Assembly (NCBI GenBank): GCA_945879145.1
Contig: CAMCUZ010000007.1
Span: 1 to 64,000, forward strand
Reading direction: 5' to 3'
DNA: 64,000 nt
Source of the DNA: an uncultured Mediterranea sp.
GTDB taxonomy: Bacteria > Bacteroidota > Bacteroidia > Bacteroidales > Bacteroidaceae
The first letter of the stretch is position 1; each line of letters begins with the position of its first letter. A program made the translations under genes and the position numbers. The notes beneath the pieces were generated by a model that was given only the letters and a program-made list of their open reading frames with translations, searched no databases and was not told the origin of the DNA. Shown here one piece after another: positions 54,496 through 63,348 of the stretch.

Positions 54496-55230
54496 ATGAA
54501 CAGCTTATACAATCGTAGAACCATTCGCAAATATCAGCAGCGTGAGGTAGCCCCCGAGTTGCTGACGAAATTGTTTGAGGCCGCATTCCGTGCCTCCACT
54601 TGTGGCAATATGCAGACCTATAGTGTCGTTGTGACCCGTAGTGCAGCGGGAAAGCAACGTCTGGCTCCCGCCCACTTTCATCAACCCATGGTGACTGAGG
54701 CCCCCGTGGTGTTGACCTTCTGTATCGACCTGCGTCGCTTCAGCACCTGGTGCAAGCTGCGTAAGGCAGACCCTGGATATAACAACTTCGAGTGGTTTGT
54801 CACCGGTGCGGTCGATACCTTGCTGGCTGCGCAAACCTTCTGTGTGGCGGCCGAAGAGCAGGGGTTAGGAATCTGTTATCTAGGTACGACCACCTATAAT
54901 CCCGAGCAGATCATCGAGGCGCTTCAGCTGCCCGAGCTGGTATTCCCCTTGACCACCATCACGCTGGGATGGCCCGATGAACAGCCGGAGCAGACCGACC
55001 GTCTGCCTCTTGAAGCTATCCTGCACGACGAGGTCTATCACGACTACTCCTCAGCCGATATCGACCGGCTGTATGCTGCGAAGGAGGCGTTGGAAGAGAA
55101 CCACCGATTTGTTGCCGAGAATGGCGTAGAAACCTTAGCGCAGGTCTATACCAATATAAGGTACACGCGCGAGGCTGCTGAGGCCATGTCGGCAAAGCTT
55201 TGGGACATTATGAAGCAGCAGGGTTTCTGA
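54496..55230 (+). CDS. Nitroreductase family flavoprotein
   Basis: This 244-residue FMN enzyme has the start block [17 protein letters not shown] and the FMN/NAD(P)H block [22 protein letters not shown]. Members reduce nitro groups, quinones or flavins with NAD(P)H; the substrate here cannot be told. It is longer than minimal members through an added C-terminal helix region. The ATG at 54496 is chosen by the promoter and family start. Its last 23 bases overlap the end of dnaA on the opposite strand. Confidence 0.9.
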   Translation: MNSLYNRRTIRKYQQREVAPELLTKLFEAAFRASTCGNMQTYSVVVTRSAAGKQRLAPAHFHQPMVTEAPVVLTFCIDLRRFSTWCKLRKADPGYNNFEWFVTGAVDTLLAAQTFCVAAEEQGLGICYLGTTTYNPEQIIEALQLPELVFPLTTITLGWPDEQPEQTDRLPLEAILHDEVYHDYSSADIDRLYAAKEALEENHRFVAENGVETLAQVYTNIRYTREAAEAMSAKLWDIMKQQGF

Positions 55231-56608
55231 ATCCCTGTTTGATCTCCCGCATCTCCTGTTGGAAGGCCTTGTTCACTTCGAGCTGGGCCTTCACTGTTTT
55301 ACAAGCATGGAGTACGGTGGCATGATCTTTGTTTCCAATCAAGGTACCGATTTTGGCGGCAGAGAGTTCGGTCATCTGCTTGGCCAGATACATGGCCACT
55401 TGGCGTGCTTGCACCACGTCGCTTTTCCGCGTTTTGGAGTAGAGGTCCTGCGTCGATACACCAAAGTGGTTGCACACCACGGAGATGATCTGGTCGATAC
55501 CCACCGGCTTGTTCTCGCAGTGCACCACCTTGCTGATGATGCGCTTCGCCAGATCGAGATCCACGTCGCGGTTATAGACGCTGGCATGTGCCAGTAGGGA
55601 GACTACGATACCCTCCAGGTCGCGTACGCTTTCGTTGACATTCTCCGCAATATAATCCACCACCTCCATGGGTATCACCAGGCCGTCGCGATGGATTTTG
55701 TTCATCAAGATGTTGCGTCGCAGTTCAACGGTCGGTTTCTCCAGTTCGGCCACCATACCCCATTTAAATCGGGTGATGAGGCGTTCTTCCATACCCTGTA
55801 GCACCACAGGGGACCGGTCGCTGGTCAGAATCAGCTGCTTACCGTTCTGGTGCAGTTGGTTGAAGATATGGAAGAAGGTGTTTTGCGTCTTGGTCAGTCC
55901 GGCAAACTCCTGGATATCATCCATGATGAGCACGTCGATGTGCTGGTAGAAATTGATGAAGTCGTTGGTCGTATTGTTGCGCACCGAGTCGGTGTATTGC
56001 ACCTGAAAGAGGTGAGCTGACACGTAGAGCACCCGCTTCTCAGGGTAGAGTTCCTTGATGCGTGTACCGATGGCATTGGCCAGATGGGTCTTTCCGACTC
56101 CCGATGCACCATAAAGGAAAAGGGGGTTGAAGATGGTCTTGGCCGGATTTTCAGCCACAGCCTCAGCCACGCTACGCGAAAGCTTGTTGCTGACACCCTC
56201 AATGAAGGTCTCGAAATTATAGTTGGGATTCAGGTGTGGGTCGAGGTCGGGGAGGGGAGCTACAGCAATCTTGGCGGTCTCTACCTTCTTGGTAGGCAGG
56301 ATAGAGCGTTTAGACGACTCCATCTGCACCGTCTGCTCGGGCCGTGAACTTTTGTTCACCACCACGTCATACATCAACTGCGTACCCTCGCCAAACACCT
56401 TGTACAGGGCTTTGCGGAGCAGGTCAATGTACTTATCCTCCAGGAACTCATAGAAGAACTGCGTCGGTACACGGACCAGCAGCGTCTTCTCCTTGAACTC
56501 CAGGGGCTCAATGGGCAGAAACCAAGTTTTGTATGCCTGCTCTGAAACATTATCTCGGATGATATCCAGACAGCGGTTCCACAACTCGACATGATTCAAT
56601 TCACTCAT
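55208..56608 (-). CDS. dnaA: Chromosomal replication initiator DnaA
   Basis: This 466-residue AAA+ protein binds DnaA boxes and opens oriC. It has domain I (about 1-85, [15 protein letters not shown]), a short linker domain II (about 86-125), and domain III with Walker A GASGVGKT (167-174) and Walker B LIMDD (227-231). Domain IV has the helix-turn-helix signature [20 protein letters not shown]. No dnaN or gyrB lies beside it, and no cluster of DnaA boxes is seen in the upstream gap, so oriC is probably elsewhere. That is common in Bacteroidota. Confidence 0.97.
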   Translation of the reverse strand: MSELNHVELWNRCLDIIRDNVSEQAYKTWFLPIEPLEFKEKTLLVRVPTQFFYEFLEDKYIDLLRKALYKVFGEGTQLMYDVVVNKSSRPEQTVQMESSKRSILPTKKVETAKIAVAPLPDLDPHLNPNYNFETFIEGVSNKLSRSVAEAVAENPAKTIFNPLFLYGASGVGKTHLANAIGTRIKELYPEKRVLYVSAHLFQVQYTDSVRNNTTNDFINFYQHIDVLIMDDIQEFAGLTKTQNTFFHIFNQLHQNGKQLILTSDRSPVVLQGMEERLITRFKWGMVAELEKPTVELRRNILMNKIHRDGLVIPMEVVDYIAENVNESVRDLEGIVVSLLAHASVYNRDVDLDLAKRIISKVVHCENKPVGIDQIISVVCNHFGVSTQDLYSKTRKSDVVQARQVAMYLAKQMTELSAAKIGTLIGNKDHATVLHACKTVKAQLEVNKAFQQEMREIKQGFRNPAAS

Positions 56609-56745
56609 AGTGCTTTTACTCTACTTTTATTAATTCAGCGAAACTTCTACGCATGCAAAATTCAGCATCTTATTTGAAAAAAACAAATGCTTTTTTTTTT
56701 GCTTTTTTGGAGATAAGAATAATGTGCTATGTTTCAGAATATTGT

Positions 56746-56781
56746 AAATCCCTTCCCGAGTACAACCTCCAGAAGGGATTT
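56746..56781. repeat. Perfect 10-bp inverted repeat upstream of dnaA
   Basis: AAATCCCTTC (56746-56755) and GAAGGGATTT (56772-56781) enclose 16 bases. It lies about 140 bases before the dnaA ATG in the gene-free stretch 56609-57096. No T run follows. Role unknown. Confidence 0.65.
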
Positions 56782-57051
56782 GGATTATTGCAAATGCTTG
56801 AATGTTAGAACCGTGTCGTCCTATCCACGCACGAAGCAGCAGGTGCTGACTGGGACAAAAGAGGCCGCTAACCCCCTTTTATTGCGCTCTTTCAGCCCTT
56901 ATCGCTTCTCGCTTCAAGGAACTCTTTATTTAGACGAATTTTAAATAAGACCCATCAAGGAGCATTTTAACCTTTCTCTATAGCTCAAAACAAAATTAAC
57001 TTAACCGAGAACCGCCCCAACAATATAACAAAAAGAATACCGACACTGTAG

Positions 57052-57071
57052 GGGCGCAATATTTTGCGCCC
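57052..57071. repeat. Small GC-rich palindrome (possible dispersed element)
   Basis: GGGCGCAA and TTGCGCCC enclose TATT, within the sequence GTAGGGGCGCAA. Palindromes of this look are often dispersed in many copies in genomes, but only one copy is seen here. It is 25 bases past the MCE gene end on the minus strand, and no T run follows directly. Confidence 0.55.
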
Positions 57072-57096
57072 GTATTCCGAAACGTGGTGCCGAGGA

Positions 57097-57990
57097 TTAC
57101 TTCTCTTTTTTGCCGAAAAGTGAAAAATGCACGTAGCGTTTGGGGTGGGCTTGCAGGTCCTGCAGCAAACTGGCTGCATTGGCCGTTGTCGCACTCAGGT
57201 TGTTGTAGAGCGTGGGGTCATGGAGCAGCAGGCCGATGGTGTTGTCGCGGCTGTTGAGCTGGTCGGTGAGCCGCTTCACGTTAGCTAGTGTGGCATCCAC
57301 CTTGCTCATGGCGGCAGCATAGTCGATGGTCTTGAGGTTGTCGGTAATCGTCACCATATTGTCGCCGATGCGGTTCAGCTTACCGGTCAGCGCAGGCATA
57401 TCGTGGCTCATCATGCGGTTGAGTTGCTGGCTGGTGGCGTTGAGGTTGGCCGTCAACCCCTCTACGTGGTGGAGCGTAGCCATTAGGGCGGGGTCAGCCA
57501 GTAGGTTGTTGATGGAGCAGAGGATGGAGTCCAGCTTGGGCAGCATCCGCTCCACCTGGGGCATCATGTCGCCCACCTGTCCCATCATGCCGTTGTTGAG
57601 TGTACCTTGCAGGGTGTCGCCTACCTCCATGCGTTGGCGAGGGTTGTTCGCCAGCAGGAGCGACATCTTCATGCCCCCCAGCATGTCGGTCGTCAGTTCA
57701 GCCGAACTTCCAGCAGGGATGCGCAGCTCAGGATCTACATCAATCTCGGCCACTACACGTCCAGCCGTGGTGTAGTCGTAGATGAGGTCGCGCACGATGC
57801 CTACCCGATAGCCGTCCGCAAAGACCGGAGTCGATTTCGTCAGCCCATTGACATTGGTAAATTTCACGTAGAAATAGCTGGTCGGCTTAAACAGGTGGAT
57901 TCCCTTCAGGTAGTTGATGCCATAGACCAAGATGCAGAGGGCTGCAACGCCCGCTATGCCGATTCTCACTTCTTTGGATAGTAATTTCAT
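57097..57990 (-). CDS. MCE/MlaD domain protein
   Basis: This 297-residue protein has one N-terminal membrane helix (about 10-28, IGIAGVAALCILVYGINYL), an MCE domain (about 38-115, FYVKFTNVNGLTKSTPVF) and a helical C-terminal part. In the known Mla systems MlaD forms a hexamer in the periplasm that carries phospholipids between membranes. No permease or ATPase genes (mlaE, mlaF) are adjacent, which is common in Bacteroidota. It follows the amidase gene by 24 bases, so both likely belong to an envelope unit. Confidence 0.9.
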   Translation of the reverse strand: MKLLSKEVRIGIAGVAALCILVYGINYLKGIHLFKPTSYFYVKFTNVNGLTKSTPVFADGYRVGIVRDLIYDYTTAGRVVAEIDVDPELRIPAGSSAELTTDMLGGMKMSLLLANNPRQRMEVGDTLQGTLNNGMMGQVGDMMPQVERMLPKLDSILCSINNLLADPALMATLHHVEGLTANLNATSQQLNRMMSHDMPALTGKLNRIGDNMVTITDNLKTIDYAAAMSKVDATLANVKRLTDQLNSRDNTIGLLLHDPTLYNNLSATTANAASLLQDLQAHPKRYVHFSLFGKKEK

Positions 57991-58014
57991 TTCAATAAAC
58001 TAATAATAAGCTGG

Positions 58015-59247
58015 TTATCGTTTTTGTTTTTTTGCTCGATAGGTTTGGATCGCCTGTTGGATGTCGGTCCGTTTTCCTTGCTTGAAGGCGATCACAAAGG
58101 CCCCTTTGAACCGCTTCTCCAAGGCGCGTTTGGTGCGGAGCGCTTCGTCGTAGTTGGCTGTAGTGCCCGCAGTGTACTTGTAGATATTGCCCTCCTTATA
58201 GACCTCCACACGGCTCACACCCTGGAAGCGCTTGTTCGTAGTGGCTATCTTGGTGGACGAGGTGTAAATCTGCACCTTGAAGATCAGCTCCTCATCCTCC
58301 TGTGGCGCGGTCTCTACCGGCTTGGTGGCTTGTGGCTTGCGGCTATCAGGTTGGGGCAGGGGGGTACCCGTCACCGTTTCCCCTTTCGTCTCCTTGGTCG
58401 TGGGGGATGGCTTCGGTTGGCTGGGGACAGATTCCGTACCGTTGCCGTTATGGCGCGCCTCTTGCTCCTTTTTATAGGTCAAGAAGGCTTGATAGATTCC
58501 TTCCGCCAGGGTACTGGTACCGCTTTCAGTATTCAGATACCGCTCTTCGGCCGGTGTAGAGATGAAGCCCAGCTCCACCAGAATACTGGGCATGGCGCTC
58601 GCCTTGAGCACGAGGAATCCCGCTTGGTGCACGCCACGGTCCACCCGTTTGCACCGGTTCTTGAACTGCTTCTGTACGAGCGAGGCCAGATGCACGCTTT
58701 GTGACATGTATTTGTCTTGCATGAACTCAAAGATGATGTACGACTCAGCCGAGTTGGGATTGAAGCCGGCATAACGCGTCTCGTAGTCGCTCTCGTAGAG
58801 GATGACGGCATTCTCGCGCTTGGCCACCTCCAGGTTATCGTCCGACTTGGCCAAACCCAGCGTCCAGGTCGAAGCCCCTTGTGCAGTACGGTTTTTGGCC
58901 AGAGCGTTGGTGTGGATGGAGATAAACAGGTCCGCCTTGGCATCGTTCGCAATCTGTGCCCGTCGGTCCAGGGGGATGAAGACATCCCGCGTGCGGGTAT
59001 AAACCACCTTCACATCCTTACAGTTCAACTTAATCAGTCCTCCCACTTTAAGGGCCACTTTCAGGTTGATGTTCTTCTCCTTGGAAATTTTGCCTATGGC
59101 ACCAGGGTCATGACCACCATGTCCGGCATCAATGACCACCACAAACTCTTTCGCCGCAACGGGGTTGCAGAGAGCAGATGCGCAGCAGAGCAACACAACT
59201 ATGCATTGCATCAGGCGCCGAATGAATCGAGAGTCATAGTTCATCAA
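58015..59247 (-). CDS. N-acetylmuramoyl-L-alanine amidase with SPOR domain
   Basis: This 410-residue exported amidase cuts the bond between muramic acid and the stem peptide. The signal peptide ends near NPVAAK. The Amidase_3 domain (about 35-245) has VIDAGHGGHDPGA and SIHTNA with the zinc histidines, and the glutamate in LVELGFIS. A Pro/Thr-rich linker (about 265-325) leads to a C-terminal SPOR-like domain (about 330-400) that would bind denuded glycan at division sites. Start codons at 59247 and 59244 are both possible. A role in cell separation is inferred. Confidence 0.93.
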   Translation of the reverse strand: MMNYDSRFIRRLMQCIVVLLCCASALCNPVAAKEFVVVIDAGHGGHDPGAIGKISKEKNINLKVALKVGGLIKLNCKDVKVVYTRTRDVFIPLDRRAQIANDAKADLFISIHTNALAKNRTAQGASTWTLGLAKSDDNLEVAKRENAVILYESDYETRYAGFNPNSAESYIIFEFMQDKYMSQSVHLASLVQKQFKNRCKRVDRGVHQAGFLVLKASAMPSILVELGFISTPAEERYLNTESGTSTLAEGIYQAFLTYKKEQEARHNGNGTESVPSQPKPSPTTKETKGETVTGTPLPQPDSRKPQATKPVETAPQEDEELIFKVQIYTSSTKIATTNKRFQGVSRVEVYKEGNIYKYTAGTTANYDEALRTKRALEKRFKGAFVIAFKQGKRTDIQQAIQTYRAKKQKR

Positions 59248-59288
59248 CCTATCCTTTTATCAATTAAGCATCCATCTATATTTGGGTG

Positions 59289-59296
59289 CAAAATTA
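59289..59296 (-). promoter_or_regulatory. -7 element of the amidase-MCE unit
   Basis: On the minus strand this reads TAATTTTG, matching TAnnTTTG, 42 bases before the ATG. No -33 match at the right spacing. Confidence 0.5.
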
Positions 59297-59403
59297 CAAT
59301 TTTTTTAGCAAAATGTCATTTTTGCAAAAAGTTTTCTTCGCTTTCGCACATTAAAAGTGGATTTTGTGCTAAATTCGCCCCCAAAATTGAGGAGAAAACA
59401 ACG

Positions 59404-60375
59404 ATGATCATACGATTTCTAAAAGATTGGACGCTCCCTGTTGCGATGCTGGCCGGAGCGCTGAGTTATTTCTTTTTTTCCCGTGTAGCGTGGGTTGCTC
59501 CCTGTAAACCGCTGTTGCATCAGCTCATCGCTTTCCTGACGCCCACCCTGATTTTTGCCCAGTTGCTGCTCACCTTTTGCAAGGTGGAGGTGCGCGACCT
59601 CAAGCCTCGGGGTTGGCATGGCTGGTTGTTGCTCTTTCAGGTGGTGGCGGTCCTCTTCTTCACCTATCTGCTGGTGGCGCTTCCCATGCCCGAGATCTAT
59701 CGTGACGTGTTCGAGGCGGCCATGGTCTGTCTGGTCTGTCCCACGGCTACAGCCGCTGCGGTGATTACGGCCAAGTTGGGAGGCAGTGCAGCTACGCTCA
59801 CCACCTATACGTTGTTGTCCAACTTGATGGCCGCCGTGGCAGTGCCCCTGCTCTTTCCGTTGGTCGAGCCCCACGAGGGGTTATCCTTTTTCCTGGCCTT
59901 CTTGCGCATCCTGCAGAAAGTCTTCCCCCTGCTGCTGTGTCCCTTCTTGCTGGCTCAGTTGCTGCGTTACTTCCTTCCCCCTGTACATCGCTGGTTGATG
60001 GATCGTCACGAGGCCGCCTTCTACCTGTGGGCCGTTGCCTTAGCCATTGTCTCCGGACAGACGGTACGCTCGTTGGTCAACAGCGAGGCACCCTCCTTCG
60101 TGATGTGGCTCATCGCCCTGGCCGGTTTGCTCACTTGCGTGGTGCAGTTTCTCTTGGGTAAGCGCGTGGGTCAGCATTATGGCGAACGCCTTTCAGCCGG
60201 ACAGGCCTTGGGACAGAAGAATACGGTGCTGGCTATTTGGATGGCCTACACCTACCTGCAGCCGCTCTCGTCGGTTGGCCCAGGCTCCTATGTGCTGTGG
60301 CAGAACCTGATCAACAGTTATCAGCTCTGGAAGAAGCGCAAGCTGGATGCGCATCAACCCGTGTCGCACCAATAG
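59404..60375 (+). CDS. BASS family transporter (bile acid:sodium symporter-like)
   Basis: This 323-residue membrane protein has about ten helices, with the block CLVCPTATAAAVITAKLGGS in helix 4 and QALGQKNTVLAIWMAYTYLQ near the end, both typical of BASS/SLC10-like transporters. The substrate could be a bile acid, keto acid, pantothenate-like compound or other anion; nothing in the context decides it. The ATG at 59404 is the first that fits the membrane topology. The upstream in-frame sequence is antisense to the amidase gene. It lies 12 bases before the acyltransferase gene. Confidence 0.85.
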   Translation: MIIRFLKDWTLPVAMLAGALSYFFFSRVAWVAPCKPLLHQLIAFLTPTLIFAQLLLTFCKVEVRDLKPRGWHGWLLLFQVVAVLFFTYLLVALPMPEIYRDVFEAAMVCLVCPTATAAAVITAKLGGSAATLTTYTLLSNLMAAVAVPLLFPLVEPHEGLSFFLAFLRILQKVFPLLLCPFLLAQLLRYFLPPVHRWLMDRHEAAFYLWAVALAIVSGQTVRSLVNSEAPSFVMWLIALAGLLTCVVQFLLGKRVGQHYGERLSAGQALGQKNTVLAIWMAYTYLQPLSSVGPGSYVLWQNLINSYQLWKKRKLDAHQPVSHQ

Positions 60376-60387
60376 GGATGAGTGGAT

Positions 60388-61314
60388 ATGGCCCGACGCA
60401 TAGCCGAGATTGATTTCTTCAAGGGGGTGCTGATTCAGCTCATGATTGCCTTTCACCTTATATATATAGGTGACTCTTACCCCTACCTGAAGCAGGTGGT
60501 CTATACCTTCCACATGCCTGGGTTCCTGTTGCTTTCAGGCTATCTGTCGAAGCAGCACGCCTCCACATCAGCTCTCTTTCGCTCCGTGGGATGGCTACTC
60601 GTACCCTATGCCGTGATGGAGACGGGCTATGTCGTGATGTCCTCCTTGGTGCCGGTGCGCGAGGCGGTCGATCAACTCTCGCTCTCGCTACTCATTCAGA
60701 AGCTGTTGCTTCATCCCCTGGGGCCCTATTGGTACCTTCATACCTTGGTACTCTGCACGCTCATCACCTGGTTGGTGCGTGGGGTGCCTTCCGCAACCTG
60801 GCGTTTTGTTTGGGCCATGGTGGGGGTCATCGGTTGTGCGCAAGGGTTAGGACTACTCTCCGCGGCCAACGGTTGCTACTTCCTGCTGGGGGTTCTGCTG
60901 CGGCAGAGTGGCTTGTCGGCCAGAGGCTTGTTGTGGCGCTCTTGGATAGCCCTAGTGCCGTTGTGCCTGCTCTGCCTCTTCCCATCCGCTCTCGACCGTT
61001 CTTCGCTCGGTGGCCTGTTGATTCTCTACCTCGTCTTTTCGGTGCTGCTCAGACTCTATGCCTCCGCACCTCAATGGGTCAGTCGCACCTTGCAATGTGC
61101 AGGTCGCAACAGCCTCCCCCTGTTCCTCTTCTCCCCCCTTTTCACCCTGTTGATGAAGTTTGTGGTGCCTTGGTTCGCTTTTGACCCTACGGGGTTGCTC
61201 TTCCTGTGCATCTCCCTTGCCGTGGCCTCATGGGGTTCGTTGGGCATCGCCTGGGCCATGGACCGGTGTGGCCTTTCGCCCTACTTCTGTGGACGGCAGC
61301 TCCTAAAACCATAA
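60388..61314 (+). CDS. Acyltransferase family membrane protein
   Basis: This 308-residue integral membrane protein has about ten helices and the acyltransferase-3 layout: RRIAEIDFFKGVLIQLMIAFH at the start, with the conserved histidine in helix 1. Such proteins O-acetylate or succinylate sugars of surface polymers. The ATG at 60388 is chosen over an in-frame GTG at 60382. It is probably co-transcribed with the BASS gene. The substrate is unknown. Confidence 0.82.
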   Translation: MARRIAEIDFFKGVLIQLMIAFHLIYIGDSYPYLKQVVYTFHMPGFLLLSGYLSKQHASTSALFRSVGWLLVPYAVMETGYVVMSSLVPVREAVDQLSLSLLIQKLLLHPLGPYWYLHTLVLCTLITWLVRGVPSATWRFVWAMVGVIGCAQGLGLLSAANGCYFLLGVLLRQSGLSARGLLWRSWIALVPLCLLCLFPSALDRSSLGGLLILYLVFSVLLRLYASAPQWVSRTLQCAGRNSLPLFLFSPLFTLLMKFVVPWFAFDPTGLLFLCISLAVASWGSLGIAWAMDRCGLSPYFCGRQLLKP

Positions 61315-61315
61315 A

Positions 61316-61345
61316 CCCCATCCAGCCATGAGAGGCCAGATGGGG
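61316..61345. terminator. Hairpin between convergent genes
   Basis: CCCCATC (61316-61322) pairs with GATGGGG (61339-61345), with an inner GCC/GGC. On the minus strand it is followed by TTTATGGTTTT. Weak as a terminator on the plus strand. Confidence 0.6.
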
Positions 61346-61401
61346 CATCTATAAATCTATAAAGAGATGTACCCTTTCAGGTAGAGTCAGACGACGATCA
61401 A

Positions 61402-61950
61402 TCAGACGGCGAATTTCTCGGGGTGCTTCCCTTTGTATTGTTTGAAGTGCTCCTTCATCTCACGAATGCACTCCTCCACGTTGTCCGTCAGGGTGAGTTG
61501 CTTGGTAATGCTCAGCGTGCGGGTAGGGAAGTCGAACCCCATCAGCAGTACCGGCACGTTTGCTCCACGGGCAATGTAGTAGAACCCCTTCTTCCAGTCG
61601 GGATTGGCTTTGCGCGTCCCTTCCGGAGTAATGGTGAGCAAGAAGCGCTGACTCGTGCGGAACCGTTCCGCCATCTGCTCGGTAAGTGAGCTCTTGCGAC
61701 TCCGATCCACCGGAATCCCTCCCATGGCGCGAAACAGGATGCCCAGCGGGAAGAAGAACCAATCCTTCTTCATCATGAACGACCCCGTGATGCCATGAGC
61801 CCCAGCAAAGAGCTTACCGATGAAGAGGTCCCAGTTCGACGTATGTGGAGCCATACAGACCAGACACTTGTCGGGAATCTCAACGGTGACGTTGCTTTTC
61901 CATCCGATGACTCGGTAGAAAAGGAATTGGCAGATGCGCTGTTTCATCAT
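61402..61950 (-). CDS. PlsC-like 1-acylglycerol-3-phosphate acyltransferase family
   Basis: This 182-residue protein has the HX4D motif in APHTSNWD and the second block ITPEGTRKAN of lysophospholipid acyltransferases. It is short, with one hydrophobic region (about 75-95). It may make phosphatidate or acylate another lipid. Its start overlaps the stop of the preceding small gene by 4 bases (ATGA), so the pair is translationally coupled. Confidence 0.88.
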   Translation of the reverse strand: MMKQRICQFLFYRVIGWKSNVTVEIPDKCLVCMAPHTSNWDLFIGKLFAGAHGITGSFMMKKDWFFFPLGILFRAMGGIPVDRSRKSSLTEQMAERFRTSQRFLLTITPEGTRKANPDWKKGFYYIARGANVPVLLMGFDFPTRTLSITKQLTLTDNVEECIREMKEHFKQYKGKHPEKFAV

Positions 61951-62219
61951 GCGTTGAGTTGGCCCAGTTCATCGAGGATAGCAGTCACCTCGCTGTTGAA
62001 GTCGGCACGCAGCTTCTTGAAGAAGGGCTTCACGTTGCCCGGTTCAACGTGGCTGATGCGTGCCAGGAACTCGTCCTGCAGGCTCAGGATACGTCCCATC
62101 AGTTGGTCCGCTTTTTGTTTGTCCGTGCCAGGCACGTAGAGACTCTGGATAAGGCACTCCGTGAAGAGTTCACTTGCAATATGGTTAATCTGCTTCTTAA
62201 GATTTCTTTTGTTTGCCAT
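61947..62219 (-). CDS. Conserved small protein coupled to PlsC-like gene
   Basis: This 90-residue protein is almost fully helical and charged (MANKRNLKKQINHIASELFTE...ILDELGQLNA), with no membrane segment or known motif. It is translated just before the acyltransferase with an ATGA overlap, so it may act with it. I do not recognise the family. Confidence 0.75.
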   Translation of the reverse strand: MANKRNLKKQINHIASELFTECLIQSLYVPGTDKQKADQLMGRILSLQDEFLARISHVEPGNVKPFFKKLRADFNSEVTAILDELGQLNA

Positions 62220-62260
62220 AATTTTGATAATGAATGGGTTAATACTTTATTCCTAAAATT

Positions 62261-62292
62261 TTTGGTAAAGATAGTGCTTTTATTTATTTTTG
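62261..62292 (+). promoter_or_regulatory. Promoter of the YeiH-like gene
   Basis: TTTG (62261-62264), a 20-bp spacer and TATTTTTG (62285-62292) are a full match to the Bacteroidota promoter, 27 bases before the ATG at 62319. Confidence 0.75.
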
Positions 62293-62318
62293 CACCGTTT
62301 TTTTTAAAATATTTTTTT

Positions 62319-63347
62319 ATGTCAACATCCAATGCCTCTGCTCCCGCGGCCATGCCCGAGGGCGATTCGTTCCTGAAGAGAAACAACAAGCTGATCTACA
62401 AGCTGGTTCTTGCCGTACTCACCCTCTCTCTGCTGCTGTGGTACCTCCCCGCTTGCCGTCCCTTCACCTCGTGGGTTACCCCTCCGGTGGCTCTGTTCAG
62501 CGGTTTGGCTTTTGCGCTGCTTTGCGGACAGCCCTTTCCGAAGTTCAACAAAAAGATGTCCAAGTATCTGTTGCAATACTCCGTGGTCGGCCTAGGCTTC
62601 GGCATGAACCTCGAGGCCTCCTTAGCCTCGGGCAAAGAGGGTATGGCCTTCACGGTCATCTCGGTGGTGGGCACCCTGCTCATCGGCTGGCTCATTGGTC
62701 AGAAATTCCTCAAGGTGAATCGCGACACCGCTTACCTCATCAGCTCCGGTACCGCCATTTGCGGTGGCAGTGCCATAGCCGCCGTGGGCTCCGTGCTCAA
62801 GGCAAAAGATAGCGACATGAGTGTAGCGCTGGGTACCATCTTCATCCTCAATGCCATTGCGCTCTTCATCTTCCCGCCCATCGGTCATGCCCTGGGCATG
62901 GACCAGCAGCAGTTTGGCATGTGGGCTGCCATTGCCATTCACGACACCAGTTCCGTAGTAGGTGCCGGTGCCGCTTACGGCGAAGAGGCGCTTCAGGTGG
63001 CTACCACCATCAAGCTGACCCGTGCCTTGTGGATCATCCCCTTGGCCCTGCTGACCAGTGTGCTGTTCAATCGCAAGGGAGGCAAGATCACCATTCCCTG
63101 GTTCATCCTCTTCTTCGTGCTGGCCATGGTGGTGAACACCTACCTGCTCTCTACCACAGAGACAGGAGCCGCCGTAGGCCGTACGGTCAACTCACTGGCC
63201 CGTCAGTCGCTCACGGTGACCCTCTTCTTTATCGGAGCCTCCCTTTCGCGCGACGTCATCAAGCAGGTAGGCATCAAGCCGATGGTACAAGGCGTGTTGC
63301 TCTGGATTGTGATTTCCGTCGCTACCTTGGGCTATATCCTCTGGTAA
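62319..63347 (+). CDS. YeiH family putative sulfate exporter
   Basis: This 342-residue membrane protein has about ten helices. It carries the YeiH blocks GLGFGMNLEASL, LISSGTAICGGSAIAAVG and AIAIHDTSSVVGAGAAYG. The family (UPF0324) is linked to sulfate or sulfite/taurine-derived anion export in some species; the substrate here is not proven. The ATG at 62319 agrees with the promoter; the longer upstream frame is antisense to the small gene before it. It converges on the serine dehydratase gene with one base between stop codons. Confidence 0.88.
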   Translation: MSTSNASAPAAMPEGDSFLKRNNKLIYKLVLAVLTLSLLLWYLPACRPFTSWVTPPVALFSGLAFALLCGQPFPKFNKKMSKYLLQYSVVGLGFGMNLEASLASGKEGMAFTVISVVGTLLIGWLIGQKFLKVNRDTAYLISSGTAICGGSAIAAVGSVLKAKDSDMSVALGTIFILNAIALFIFPPIGHALGMDQQQFGMWAAIAIHDTSSVVGAGAAYGEEALQVATTIKLTRALWIIPLALLTSVLFNRKGGKITIPWFILFFVLAMVVNTYLLSTTETGAAVGRTVNSLARQSLTVTLFFIGASLSRDVIKQVGIKPMVQGVLLWIVISVATLGYILW

Positions 63348-63348
63348 C

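Noticed and set aside
56609..57096. Replication origin beside dnaA
   Set aside because: No cluster of TTATCCACA-like boxes or A/T-rich unwinding repeats was found.
58717..59403. A 229-codon N-terminal extension of the BASS transporter
   Set aside because: The extension is antisense to the amidase and has no family features; the ATG at 59404 fits topology.
61959..62318. A 120-codon N-terminal extension of the YeiH-like protein
   Set aside because: It crosses a full-match promoter and lies opposite the 90-residue gene.
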